DNA of 64,000 bases from Candidatus Onthomonas avicola (GTDB taxonomy: Bacteria; Bacillota; Clostridia; Oscillospirales; Oscillospiraceae), in NCBI GenBank assembly GCA_018710845.1, contig DVJB01000041.1, positions 1-64,000 of the forward strand, given 5' to 3'. This document shows positions 27,603-36,284 of the stretch, one piece after another. A program made the position numbers and the translations under genes. The stretch's first letter is position 1. Every line of letters starts with the position of its first letter. The notes under the pieces are model-generated. The model searched no databases. It saw nothing but the letters and a program-made list of their open reading frames with translations, and was not told the origin of the DNA.

Positions 27603-30383
27603 ATGGCTACATCCAAACAGAAACGTCAAACATCGAAATCCTCCCCCTCCCGGTCAAAGCCGTCCGCGCCGTCCTCCCGGCGCAGCGCCGCCTCCCGCTC
27701 CGGGCAGAAAAGGACGGCGTCCTCCCGTTCGGCCTCCAAGTCCTCCACCCGCAAGGGCGGCGGCAGAGGACACGCCAAGCGCCGCCGCGACTACCGGCCC
27801 CGCATCGCCTTTGGGCTGGTGCTGCTGGCGCTGGCGGTCTTCTCCGCCTTCGGCTATTTTAACAGCATGCATGCCCTCTTGATCGATTGGCTGGTGGAGT
27901 GCGAGCGCGGCCTGTTCGGCTATGGCTACTGGGTCGTACCGCCTATGCTGCTCATCGCCGCATTGGTGCAGCTCCTGCACGGCGGCATGCCGGTCCGCCT
28001 GCGCACGACGGCGGCGCTGCTCACCCCGGCACTGCTCGCGGCCCTGGTCCAGTCCTTCCGCCCCAGCGCCGTCCCATCGGTGGGGCCGGAGATGTTCCCG
28101 CTCCTCTGGCAGTCCGGCCTGCAGATGCAGTCGGCAGGCGTGCTCGGCGGCGCGCTGGCCGCGGTGCTCGTCTGGGCGCTGACCTGGGTCGGCGCCGCGC
28201 TGGTCTGCCTGGCGCTGTTGACATTGGACTACTTCATCCTCACCCGCACGACGCCGGCAGACATTGCCGCCTTCTGGACCGGCGTGGGCGAGCGGCGCCG
28301 GGAGCGGCGCGCCCAGGAGTGGGATGAGGAGGCGGATGACCTGGTAGAGGATCTCCCGCCCGAACCGGAGCCGGTCGTTCTCCCGCCGCGCCGGCCTGCG
28401 CCTGCCCGGCGGACGCGCCGCGCGGAGATTGATATCCCCGTGGACGCCGCCCCGACCCGGGCGGAGCCGGAGACGCCGCCGCAGAAGACACAGGAGAGCG
28501 GCCAGCCGGAGCCGGCCGCCTCGACCGGGCCGCTGCCGGTCTTCCAGAAGCCGGAGCGCGGGAAGGAGGAGCCCCTCTTCCAGGAGCGCACTGGGGGCAG
28601 CTTCTTCGAGTCGTTCTTTGGCCGGGATATCCCGGTAGAGGTCCCGGGCGACCATGGGAAACAGGCCACCGCACCGCCGCCCCCCGCGCCTGTGTCCCCG
28701 GCGAAAGAGGAAGGGCCGTCCGCCGAGGAGGCCGCCGCCGAGGTGGCGCGCGACCTGGACGAGGGGCTGCGCCGCGCGGAGGAATATGTCCGCCCGCCGG
28801 TGGAGCTGCTGCGCAGCGTGGGCGGCGTCTCGCAGGACGCGGCCCAGGGGGAGCTGGCCGAGACGCGCGAGCGCCTGGACGACACGATCTCCTCCTTCGG
28901 CATCGACGCGCACATCATCAACGTGGTCCGCGGCCCGTCGGTCACCCGCTATGAGCTGGAGCTGGAGCGCGGCGTCAAGCTCAGCAAGGTCACCAATCTG
29001 GCCGGGGATCTGGCGCTGGCGCTCGGAGCGGTCTCGGTGCGCATCGCGCCCATCCCGGGCAAGAGCTCGGTGGTGGGGGTAGAGGTCCCGAACCGCATTG
29101 TCACCCCGGTGCCCATCCGCGAGGTGATCGCCTCGCCTGAGTTTCAGGACAACCCGTCCTCCGTCGCTTTTGCCGTGGGCAAGGACATTTCCGGGCGCAA
29201 TGTGGTGGGCAATATCGCCCGCCTGCCCCACCTGCTCATCGCCGGCACGACCGGCTCTGGTAAGTCGGTGTGCACCAATTCGCTCATCATCTCCTTGCTC
29301 TACAAGGCCAGTCCGGAACAGGTGCGCCTGATCATGGTGGACCCCAAGATGGTGGAGCTGGGCATCTATAACGGCATCCCTCATCTGCTCATCCCCGTCG
29401 TCACCGATCCGAAAAAGGCTGCCGGCGCTCTGCAGTGGGCGGTGACCGAGATGATGAAGCGCTACCGCCTCTTCTCCGAGCGCCATGTGCGTGACCTGGC
29501 CAGCTATAACCAACAGTTGGAGGAGGACCCGGAGGCCCTGGAGGCGGGGGAGACCCCGCTGCCCCAGATCGTGGTGGTGATTGACGAGCTGGCCGACCTG
29601 ATGCTGGTGGCGGCGAAAGAGGTGGAGGAGGCGATCTGCCGTCTGGCACAGATGGGCCGGGCTGCCGGCATGCACCTGGTCATCGCCACGCAGCGCCCCT
29701 CTTCCGACGTCATCACCGGCCTGATGAAGGCCAACATCCCCTCCCGCATCGCCTTCGCCGTCGCCTCCAGCCTGGAGTCGCGCATCATTCTGGACACCCA
29801 GGGCGCGGAAAAGCTGGTGGGCAAGGGGGATATGCTCTACTTCCCGCTCGGCTCCGGCAAGCCCCAGCGCGTGCAGGGCTGCCTGATCACGGACGAGGAG
29901 GTGGGCTGCGTCATCCAGTTCATCAAGGAAAACAGCGAGAGCGATTACGACGACTCGGTCATGCAGGAGGTGGAGCAGAACGCCCGTAATGCCGAGAAGT
30001 CGGGCAAAAAGGGCGCCGCTGCCGCGGAGCCGCCTGCCCCGGAGCGCGGCGCCGCGCCGGATGACGGGGACCCCATGCTGCACGAGGCGATCGACGTGGT
30101 GGTGGAGACCGGCATGGCCTCCGTCTCCATGCTCCAGCGCCGGCTGAAGCTGGGCTACTCCCGCGCCGCCCGTCTGGTGGACCAGATGGAGGAGAAGGGA
30201 GTCGTTGGACCTTTTGAGGGCAGCAAGCCGCGCAAGGTGCTGCTGAGCAAGGAGGAATGGGCCGAGCGCAAATTCCAGACCGGTGAGGCGGCCAGCGCGC
30301 TGGATCAGGCCCGCGCCATGAGCGAGGCAGCCGACCAGGAGGCGCTTGCCCAGGAGGTGGACATGCCTCCTTTTGAGGTCTGA
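27603..30383 (+). CDS. ftsK: DNA translocase FtsK/SpoIIIE
   Basis: Pumps chromosomal DNA through the septum at division or sporulation. The 926-aa protein has a basic Ser/Arg/Lys-rich N-terminal tail (residues 1-60), about four transmembrane helices (70-220), a Pro/Glu-rich linker (to about 400), the alpha/beta RecA-like motor with Walker A GTTGSGKS (548-555) and Walker B VVVIDELADLM, and a C-terminal winged-helix gamma domain (about 830-895) that reads KOPS-type sites. The basic tail of about 60 residues is longer than in Bacillus SpoIIIE. Start ATG 27603 follows GAGGAGAGGAG. Confidence 0.94.
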   Translation: MATSKQKRQTSKSSPSRSKPSAPSSRRSAASRSGQKRTASSRSASKSSTRKGGGRGHAKRRRDYRPRIAFGLVLLALAVFSAFGYFNSMHALLIDWLVECERGLFGYGYWVVPPMLLIAALVQLLHGGMPVRLRTTAALLTPALLAALVQSFRPSAVPSVGPEMFPLLWQSGLQMQSAGVLGGALAAVLVWALTWVGAALVCLALLTLDYFILTRTTPADIAAFWTGVGERRRERRAQEWDEEADDLVEDLPPEPEPVVLPPRRPAPARRTRRAEIDIPVDAAPTRAEPETPPQKTQESGQPEPAASTGPLPVFQKPERGKEEPLFQERTGGSFFESFFGRDIPVEVPGDHGKQATAPPPPAPVSPAKEEGPSAEEAAAEVARDLDEGLRRAEEYVRPPVELLRSVGGVSQDAAQGELAETRERLDDTISSFGIDAHIINVVRGPSVTRYELELERGVKLSKVTNLAGDLALALGAVSVRIAPIPGKSSVVGVEVPNRIVTPVPIREVIASPEFQDNPSSVAFAVGKDISGRNVVGNIARLPHLLIAGTTGSGKSVCTNSLIISLLYKASPEQVRLIMVDPKMVELGIYNGIPHLLIPVVTDPKKAAGALQWAVTEMMKRYRLFSERHVRDLASYNQQLEEDPEALEAGETPLPQIVVVIDELADLMLVAAKEVEEAICRLAQMGRAAGMHLVIATQRPSSDVITGLMKANIPSRIAFAVASSLESRIILDTQGAEKLVGKGDMLYFPLGSGKPQRVQGCLITDEEVGCVIQFIKENSESDYDDSVMQEVEQNARNAEKSGKKGAAAAEPPAPERGAAPDDGDPMLHEAIDVVVETGMASVSMLQRRLKLGYSRAARLVDQMEEKGVVGPFEGSKPRKVLLSKEEWAERKFQTGEAASALDQARAMSEAADQEALAQEVDMPPFEV

Positions 30384-30445
30384 CGCCGCCGCGATTTGAC
30401 CTGCCGTCCCGGACGAAGTCTGCCGGGAAGAGAGGAGAGAGGGAT

Positions 30446-31234
30446 ATGGTCAAACTGATTCTGTCCGACCTGGACGGCACGCTGGTCCCGGAGGGGACCA
30501 GCGTGCTGCCGGAGGAAGTGCGCGCCCTGATCATCCAGCTCGAGCGCTGCGGCATCGCCTTCGCCGTCTCCAGCGGCCGGCAGCACGCGAGCCTGCGACA
30601 GGTCTTTCGCGGCCTGGACCGGACGCTCATCATCTCGCTCAACGGAGGATGTATCTGCCGGGGGGACGAGTGTCTCTATACCAATCCCATGGAACGCATG
30701 GACGCCCTGGCCATCGCGGAGGATATTTACCGGCTGCCCACCTGTGACGCCATCCTGGAGACCCATGAGCAGTGCTGGGTCTATGCGCCCAAGGGGGAGA
30801 TCATGTGCCATGAGTTGGATCGCCGGAACTACCGATACCGCGTCATTCGGGACCTCAACGCCCTGGAGGGGGAGATCATCAAGGTCGCCTGCTACGACGA
30901 GAGCGGCCGCGTGGGGGAGAAGCTGGAGGGCTTTCAGCGCCGCTGGGGCGAACGGGTCAAAGTTGCCCGCTCGGGGGAGCGCTGGGTGGACTTCAACGTG
31001 TCGGACAAAGGGCAGGGGTTGCTGGCCGCCTGCCGGCTGCTCGGCATCACCCCGGCGGAGACAGCGGCCTTTGGGGACAACCTGAACGACCGCCCGATGC
31101 TGCTGGAGGCAGGGCAGAGCTGGGTCGTCGCCTCCGGCTCGCCGGCACTGCGCGCGGAATTTCCCACCTGTCGCCACCCGGCGGAGATCATAGAAAAAAT
31201 TGCCGCTGAGGCGAAAAAAACACTTGCAATCTGA
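30446..31234 (+). CDS. HAD-superfamily (Cof-type) phosphatase
   Basis: 262-aa haloacid dehalogenase-like hydrolase, class IIB cap. Motif 1 is LSDLDGTLV (residues 6-14, nucleophile the first Asp), motif 2 the Ser in AVSSGRQ, and motif 4 GDNLNDRPML. Cof-type enzymes dephosphorylate sugar phosphates, flavin precursors or PLP; substrate cannot be assigned. It may be co-transcribed with ftsK, 62 bp upstream. Confidence 0.9.
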   Translation: MVKLILSDLDGTLVPEGTSVLPEEVRALIIQLERCGIAFAVSSGRQHASLRQVFRGLDRTLIISLNGGCICRGDECLYTNPMERMDALAIAEDIYRLPTCDAILETHEQCWVYAPKGEIMCHELDRRNYRYRVIRDLNALEGEIIKVACYDESGRVGEKLEGFQRRWGERVKVARSGERWVDFNVSDKGQGLLAACRLLGITPAETAAFGDNLNDRPMLLEAGQSWVVASGSPALRAEFPTCRHPAEIIEKIAAEAKKTLAI

Positions 31235-31252
31235 GACTGGCTGTGGTATTAT
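31224..31252 (+). promoter_or_regulatory. tRNA-Arg promoter
   Basis: TTGCAA (31224-31229), 17-bp spacer, TATTAT (31247-31252), 34 bases before the tRNA. It overlaps the last codons of the HAD gene. Confidence 0.7.
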
Positions 31253-31286
31253 AATTGAGCTGTCAGCGAGAAGCGCTGATGGGTAT

Positions 31287-31360
31287 GCGGCAGTAGCTCA
31301 GTTGGATAGAGTGTTTGGCTACGAACCAAAAGGTCGGGGGTTCGAGTCCCTTCTGCCGTA
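31287..31360 (+). tRNA. tRNA-Arg (anticodon ACG)
   Basis: 74-nt cloverleaf: acceptor GCGGCAG/CTGCCGT with discriminator A, D arm GCTC/GAGT, anticodon stem TTTGG/CCAAA with loop CTACGAA (anticodon ACG at 31321-31323) and T loop TTCGAGT. The 3' CCA is not encoded. A34 should be deaminated to inosine by TadA to read CGU, CGC and CGA. Confidence 0.95.
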
Positions 31361-31367
31361 TGTGAAG

Positions 31368-31404
31368 ACGCCCCGGATTCTTCGGAATCCGGGGCGTTTT
31401 CTGA
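31368..31404 (+). terminator. Terminator after tRNA-Arg
   Basis: A 13-bp perfect stem (ACGCCCCGGATTC with GAATCCGGGGCGT) closed by a TTCG tetraloop and followed by TTTCTGATTT. It also faces the end of the AraC-type gene on the other strand. Confidence 0.9.
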
Positions 31405-31432
31405 TTTGAGGGATTGCCGACGCCCGGCCGCG

Positions 31433-32313
31433 TCAGCCCGGCCGGGCGATCGCCTTGCGGTACTGGGCCGGACTGCAGCCCACCTGCCGCTTAAACTGGC
31501 GGTTGAAGTTGGAGAGATTGTTGTAACCGCAGTCGGCGGCAATCTCGGCCACACTCCGTCCGGTGCCGCTGAGCGCCTCACAGGCCGCGCGGATGCGGAG
31601 CTGGGAGAGGTGTTCCATCGCGCTCATGCCGGTCGAACGCTTGAAGCAGAACATAAAATGGCTCTTGCTCAGATTGCACCGGGCGGAGAGCTGCTCCACC
31701 GTGACGGTCTCCGTGAAATGCTCCGCCAGATAGGAGAGGGCCGGGCGGATGGCGTGACCGTCAGAGCCCTCTGGGCGGCGGCTCTGTACTGCGGCGGCAT
31801 CCCCCTCTAGCAGGTAGATCAGGCGCAGCAGCTCGCTCTTGAGCAGGAGATCGGCGCGGGCCATGTCTCCCGGGCACAGGAGAAGATCTGCCGGACACAG
31901 TCCCGCAGCACGGGGTACCCCTCCTGCTCCGGAGTGAGCTGCCGCCGTACGGCCAGCCGGCCGCTGAGCAGCGGATTGATGCAGTCAGTGACGCTCCGGT
32001 CCCCACCTGTCCCCAAAAGGGAGGGGTGAAAGACAAAGGCGTCGTAGTGCAGCGTCCCGCCCTGCCGGGGATAGGCGGCGTGGAGCGTGTTGGGCGGAAT
32101 CACAATCAGGTCTCCCGGAGAGACGGCGCAGCGCGTCCCGTCCAGAAAGAGAACGCCTTCTCCCGCCAAAATGACATTTAGCTCAAACTCTCCGTGCCAA
32201 TGGGCCGGGACATTGGCGTACATCTCTGGCATTCGGCACTCGTAGAGATGGAAGGGAACGCGCGCCGTGCCGTGCGCGCGGGCCTCCCTGGTATGTATAA
32301 TATCGTCTGTCAT
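31433..32313 (-). pseudogene. AraC-family regulator split by a frameshift
   Basis: Two adjoining reading frames together make one AraC/XylS regulator. The 5' part (from ATG 32313) is the cupin sensor domain: VPAHWHGEFELNVILAGEGV, then SPGDLIVIPPNTLHAAYP. The 3' part (31433-31864) is the two-helix-turn-helix domain: VEQLSARCNLSKSHFMFCF and SVAEIAADCGYNNLSNFNRQ. The frame changes near 31862-31875, where one inserted base would restore a single protein of about 290 aa. ATG 31864 has GGGAG just upstream, so the DNA-binding half might be made on its own. It is divergent from the GH31 gene, its likely target. Sequencing error is an alternative. Confidence 0.8.
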
Positions 32314-32348
32314 GGGTGCGGGCCTCCTCTGCCGGGCGGCGATGACCG

Positions 32349-32375
32349 TAGGATCGTATCAATCTCTCCTAGGAT
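32349..32375. promoter_or_regulatory. Direct repeat, candidate AraC-type operator
   Basis: TAGGAT occurs at 32349-32354 and again at 32370-32375, exactly 21 bp apart (two helical turns), the spacing usual for AraC half-sites. It lies between the regulator and the GH31 gene. Confidence 0.35.
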
Positions 32376-32408
32376 AGCAGGAGATTTTCCCCTTTGTTTC
32401 GTACTATC

Positions 32409-32436
32409 ATTGTAGCATACCATCCTGCAAACACAA
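32409..32436 (-). promoter_or_regulatory. Promoter of the AraC-type gene
   Basis: Minus-strand TTGTGT (32431-32436), 16-bp spacer, TACAAT (32409-32414). No equally good plus-strand promoter for GH31 is visible, consistent with that gene needing an activator. Confidence 0.5.
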
Positions 32437-32453
32437 CAGCAAAGGAGAACGCC

Positions 32454-34475
32454 ATGAAATTTATCAATGACAACGGGGCACTGGTCTTTTATCACAATGG
32501 GGAGATGTGCCGCATCGAGGCGTGGGGGAAGGACTCCTTCCGGGTCCGCTCCACCATGCTGGGCAAGTTCACCGGGAACAACTGGGCGTTGACGGAGGAG
32601 ACTCCCGCTGTACAGACCCAAGTGACGGTGGAGGAAGAGGATCACTGGGTGGGCGACGGGACGGTCGACAAGCGCGAGATCGCCACCATCACAAACGGCC
32701 GCCTGAGGGCGGTGGTCAACTTCGTGGGCATCCTCTCGTTCTATCGGGACGACAAGCTGCTGCTGCGCGAGTATTTCCGGATGTACGACGGCACCCTCTC
32801 CCGGGAGAGCCGCTGCCTGAAGATTGCCAACCGCACCTGGAAGGGCATCATTGGCGGGACGGAGCACTCCCTGAACGTGAAGTTCGAGAGCAATGACGGG
32901 GAGAAGATATTTGGCATGGGCCAGTATCAGCAGCCCTACCTCGATCTAAAGGGCTGCGTGCTGGAGCTGGCGCAGCGCAACTCTCAGATCTCGGTGCCCT
33001 TTGCCCTCTCCTCGCTGGGCTACGGCTTTTTGTGGAATAACCCCGCTGTGGGCCAGGTGACCTTCGGAAAGAACTATACGGAGTGGACCGCGCGCTCTAC
33101 TCGGGAGATGGATTACTGGATCACCACGGCGGACACCCCCAAGGCCATCCTGGAGAACTACACCGCCGTCACCGGCCGGGCCGGGCAGTTCCCGGAGGAT
33201 CTGATGGGGCTGTGGCAGTGCAAGCTGCGCTACCGCACGCAGGATGAGGTGCTCACCGTCGCGCGGCAGTACCAGGCGGAGGGGATCAAGATTGATCAGA
33301 TCGTGATCGACTTCTTCCACTGGACGGTGCAGGGCGACTGGAAATTTGACCGCACCTATTGGCCCGACCCCAAGGCGATGGTGGACGAGCTGCACGCGAT
33401 GGGGATCAAGGTGATTGTCTCTGTCTGGCCCTCCGTCGATCGCCGGAGTGAGAACTTTGGCCCGATGCTGGAGCGCGGACTGCTCATCCGCACGGAGCGC
33501 GGCGCGCTGCAGACCTATGACTACCAGGGTGACTGTGTGGAGATCGACCCCTTCAATCCCGAGACGCGGAAATACGTCTGGGAGGTCTGCCGCCGCAACT
33601 ACTACGACCTTGGCATTGACGCCTTCTGGCTGGACAACTCCGAGCCGGACTACGGGGTGTACGACTTTGACCACTACCGCTACTGCGACGGCCCGGCGCT
33701 GGCCGTGAGCAATATCTACCCGCAGATGTACGGCCGCGTCTTCTACGACGAGATGAGCAAGCTGGGAAAGCCTGTGGTCAACCTCCTGCGCTGCGCCTGG
33801 GCGGGCTCGCAGAAGTACGGCAACGTGGTCTGGTCGGGCGACGTGCCCAGCACCTTTGAGGCCTTTGCCGACCAGCTCCAGTGCGGATTGAACATGGGCC
33901 TGGCGGGCATTCCCTGGTGGACGACGGACGTGGGCGGCTTTATGACCGACGACGTGAATGACCCTGACTTCCGGCAGCTCCTCATCCGCTGGTACGAGTT
34001 TGCCGTCTACTCCGCCGTGCTGCGGATGCACGGGGACCGGGGGCCGTACAATATCCCCCCGCTGGATGACCGCGACTGGGGCGGCGGGTATCTGCACACC
34101 GGTCAGCCCAACGAGCTGTGGAGCTATGGCGAGGAGAACTACGCCATCATGCGCAAATACTACGACATCCGCATCTCCCTGCATGACTACATCAAATCGC
34201 TCTATGACGAGGCAAGCGAGAACGGTTCCCCCCTGATCCGGACCATGTTCTACGAGTTCCCCGACGACCCGGTCTGCTGGGAGCTGACGGACCAGTACAT
34301 GTTCGGCAGCCGCTATCTGGTCGCCCCCATCCTGCATCTGAACCAGTTTGAGCGCGAGGTCTATCTGCCCGCCGGGGCCTGGCGGCTCACCTCCACCGGC
34401 GAGGTCTGCGAGGGCGGGCGGCGTGTGACGGTGGCCGCGCCGCTGGAGTATATTCCTGTCTTCGAGCGCGTCTGA
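32454..34475 (+). CDS. Glycoside hydrolase family 31 enzyme, probable alpha-xylosidase
   Basis: 673-aa GH31 protein. Nucleophile D394 in FWLDNSEPDY and acid/base D463 in WSGDVPSTFEA; the N-terminal beta-sandwich (residues 1-200) contains the GMGQYQQPYLDLKG loop. The DNSEPD form and IDQIVIDFFHW strand resemble YicI-type alpha-xylosidases, but alpha-glucosidase activity is possible. No signal peptide, so it acts inside the cell on imported oligosaccharides such as isoprimeverose (inference). Start ATG 32454 behind AAAGGAG. The divergent AraC-type gene is its likely regulator; no sugar transporter is beside it. Confidence 0.92.
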   Translation: MKFINDNGALVFYHNGEMCRIEAWGKDSFRVRSTMLGKFTGNNWALTEETPAVQTQVTVEEEDHWVGDGTVDKREIATITNGRLRAVVNFVGILSFYRDDKLLLREYFRMYDGTLSRESRCLKIANRTWKGIIGGTEHSLNVKFESNDGEKIFGMGQYQQPYLDLKGCVLELAQRNSQISVPFALSSLGYGFLWNNPAVGQVTFGKNYTEWTARSTREMDYWITTADTPKAILENYTAVTGRAGQFPEDLMGLWQCKLRYRTQDEVLTVARQYQAEGIKIDQIVIDFFHWTVQGDWKFDRTYWPDPKAMVDELHAMGIKVIVSVWPSVDRRSENFGPMLERGLLIRTERGALQTYDYQGDCVEIDPFNPETRKYVWEVCRRNYYDLGIDAFWLDNSEPDYGVYDFDHYRYCDGPALAVSNIYPQMYGRVFYDEMSKLGKPVVNLLRCAWAGSQKYGNVVWSGDVPSTFEAFADQLQCGLNMGLAGIPWWTTDVGGFMTDDVNDPDFRQLLIRWYEFAVYSAVLRMHGDRGPYNIPPLDDRDWGGGYLHTGQPNELWSYGEENYAIMRKYYDIRISLHDYIKSLYDEASENGSPLIRTMFYEFPDDPVCWELTDQYMFGSRYLVAPILHLNQFEREVYLPAGAWRLTSTGEVCEGGRRVTVAAPLEYIPVFERV

Positions 34476-34594
34476 GCCGGGATGGCGGCGTATGCCCGCC
34501 CCATCTTTTTCAAGAAATCCGATTCGTGGAAGAAGCGTGGGTGTTTTGGCCGGGATGGCCGGCCAAATTGCCCCGAATCTTCCTGCCTCATTGA

Positions 34595-34624
34595 GAGCCT
34601 GCCCGCCTGGGCAGGCTCCTTTTG
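34595..34624 (+). terminator. Terminator after GH31
   Basis: A 10-bp perfect stem (GAGCCTGCCC with GGGCAGGCTC), loop GCCT, followed by CCTTTT. Confidence 0.8.
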
Positions 34625-34829
34625 CCGTTCCGGCGTGTTCTCTATCTTCAAACAGGGCCTGGATACCGTTTGGATGCCGGCCGCTGGTAGGATGGATACA
34701 ACACAGCGGTACGCTGCTGTCCAGGGGATGCCGCTGTCGGAGCAGTTTTATGTTAAGATGTTTTAAGAAAAAAGCGGTCACCTTTTTCCCGGCGCTCGCC
34801 TCTTAGAGAGTAAAGGGACATAGCCCAGG

Positions 34830-34849
34830 CCTTCCGCCAGGGCGGAAGG
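34830..34849 (+). promoter_or_regulatory. Hairpin enclosing the MBOAT ribosome-binding site
   Basis: CCTTCCGC pairs with GCGGAAGG across a 4-base loop. The 3' arm is part of the ribosome site GGAAGGAG, 10 bases before the start, so folding would limit translation. Whether it is regulated is unknown. Confidence 0.45.
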
Positions 34850-34859
34850 AGCCGCTGAG

Positions 34860-36257
34860 ATGTCGTTTACCAATCTGACCGTTTTGCTGGGATTTCTGCC
34901 GCTGGTGCTGGCGGTCTACTGCCTGCTGCCGCTGCCGCAGCTGCGCCTGCTCTGGCTGCTGGCGGCCAGTCTGGGTGGATATGCCTGGAGCAACCGGGGC
35001 GAGCCGCTGTGTCTGCTGCTGTTGCTGCTGGATATCCTCTTCAGCTACTATATGGCACTGCTGATGACGAATCAGCCGAGCAGGGCAAGGCGGTACTACC
35101 GCATCGCTGTGGGGGGCACCCTGGGGTGGCTGCTCCTGTTCAAATATGCCGCCGCAGTTGTGACGGCGTTCAACCGCACGCTGCCCGGCCTCTCACTCCC
35201 GGTGCCCGGCTGGACCTTCCCGGTGGGGCTGAGCTTCTACACCTTTCAGGTGCTCTCCTACCTGACGGATGTCTACCGCGGAACGATCCCGGCCGAGCGG
35301 TCGCTGGTGCGCTATGGGACCTTTGTGGCGATGTTTCCCAAGCTGGTCTCCGGTCCCCTGGCGCGCTATGGGCTGCTGGCCCCGCAGCTGAGCCGCTGCC
35401 AGGTGCGCGGGGAGGCGGTTGGACTTGGTCTCCGGCGCTTCCTGCTGGGGCTGGCGGCCAAGGTGCTTCTGGCCGACCGGCTGGCCGGCCTGTGGCAGGC
35501 GGCAGGGACCATTGGCTATGACAGCATCTCCACCCCGTTGGCCTGGATGGCGCTGGTGGGATACAGTCTGCAGCTCTACTTTGATTTCTGGGGCTATTCC
35601 CTGATGGCCCAAGGGCTGGGACAGATGCTCGGGTTCTCCCTGCCGCGCAATTTTGACTGCCCCTACCTCTCCCGGTCGATGACCGAATTTTGGCGGCGGT
35701 GGCACATGACGCTGGGGGCCTGGTTTCGGGACTATGTCTATATCCCTCTGGGCGGCAGCCGCCGGGGCCGGGGCATGACGGCGCGCAACCTGCTCATCGT
35801 CTGGCTGCTCACCGGGATTTGGCACGGCACAGGCTGGAATTTTCTGGTGTGGGGCCTGCTGCTCTTCCTGCTCATCTGGGCGGAGAAGGGGGCATTTGGA
35901 CGATTCCTCGGCGGGCATCCACGGTTGGCCCGTGTCTATATGACACTTGCCATCCCCCTGTCCTGGCTGCCCTTTGCCGCCGGGAGTCTGGGTGCTGCCG
36001 CCGTCTATTTCGGCCGCCTGTTTCCCCTGGGCGGCGGGGCGGCAGGGGCCTTTGCCGGGGACTATTTGAAATATGGGCGGAGCTATGGCCTGCTGCTGCT
36101 CATCGGGCTGGTGTGTGCTACCCGGCTGCCCGAGCGGTTCTATCGGCGCTACCGCACACGGCGGTGGATGCTCCCGTTGCTGCTGGTGTTGTTTGCCCTG
36201 TGCCTGTGGCAGCTGGCACGCAGCGGCAATGACCCCTTCCTCTATGAACAGTTTTGA
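34860..36257 (+). CDS. MBOAT family O-acyltransferase (AlgI/PatA-like)
   Basis: 465-aa polytopic membrane protein with about 11 helices. The MBOAT core is clear: SFYTFQVLSYLTDVYRG, LVSGPLARY, FDFWGYSLMAQGLG, FWRRWHMTLGAWFRDYVYIP with H282, and the catalytic H322 in GIWHGTGWNF. Such proteins pass acetyl groups across the membrane to an extracytoplasmic transferase that modifies alginate, peptidoglycan (PatA) or teichoic acid (DltB relatives). The next gene is a matching SGNH protein 27 bp away, and an ECF sigma/RsiV pair follows, so a stress-controlled envelope O-acylation role is likely (inference). Confidence 0.9.
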   Translation: MSFTNLTVLLGFLPLVLAVYCLLPLPQLRLLWLLAASLGGYAWSNRGEPLCLLLLLLDILFSYYMALLMTNQPSRARRYYRIAVGGTLGWLLLFKYAAAVVTAFNRTLPGLSLPVPGWTFPVGLSFYTFQVLSYLTDVYRGTIPAERSLVRYGTFVAMFPKLVSGPLARYGLLAPQLSRCQVRGEAVGLGLRRFLLGLAAKVLLADRLAGLWQAAGTIGYDSISTPLAWMALVGYSLQLYFDFWGYSLMAQGLGQMLGFSLPRNFDCPYLSRSMTEFWRRWHMTLGAWFRDYVYIPLGGSRRGRGMTARNLLIVWLLTGIWHGTGWNFLVWGLLLFLLIWAEKGAFGRFLGGHPRLARVYMTLAIPLSWLPFAAGSLGAAAVYFGRLFPLGGGAAGAFAGDYLKYGRSYGLLLLIGLVCATRLPERFYRRYRTRRWMLPLLLVLFALCLWQLARSGNDPFLYEQF

Positions 36258-36284
36258 GCGATTTTCCCAAGGAGGTACGCTGTC

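Larger units (their letters stand above)
34476..34859. other. Gene-free stretch between GH31 and the MBOAT gene
   Basis: 384 bp. It holds the GH31 terminator at 34595-34624 and a hairpin over the MBOAT ribosome site at 34830-34849. Between them I see no gene, no clear sigma-A promoter and no recognised riboswitch. Short open frames here lack ribosome sites. Confidence 0.6.

Noticed and set aside
34625..34829. Riboswitch upstream of the MBOAT gene
   Set aside because: Some inverted repeats are present, but none fits a known class and no terminator or anti-terminator pair can be drawn.
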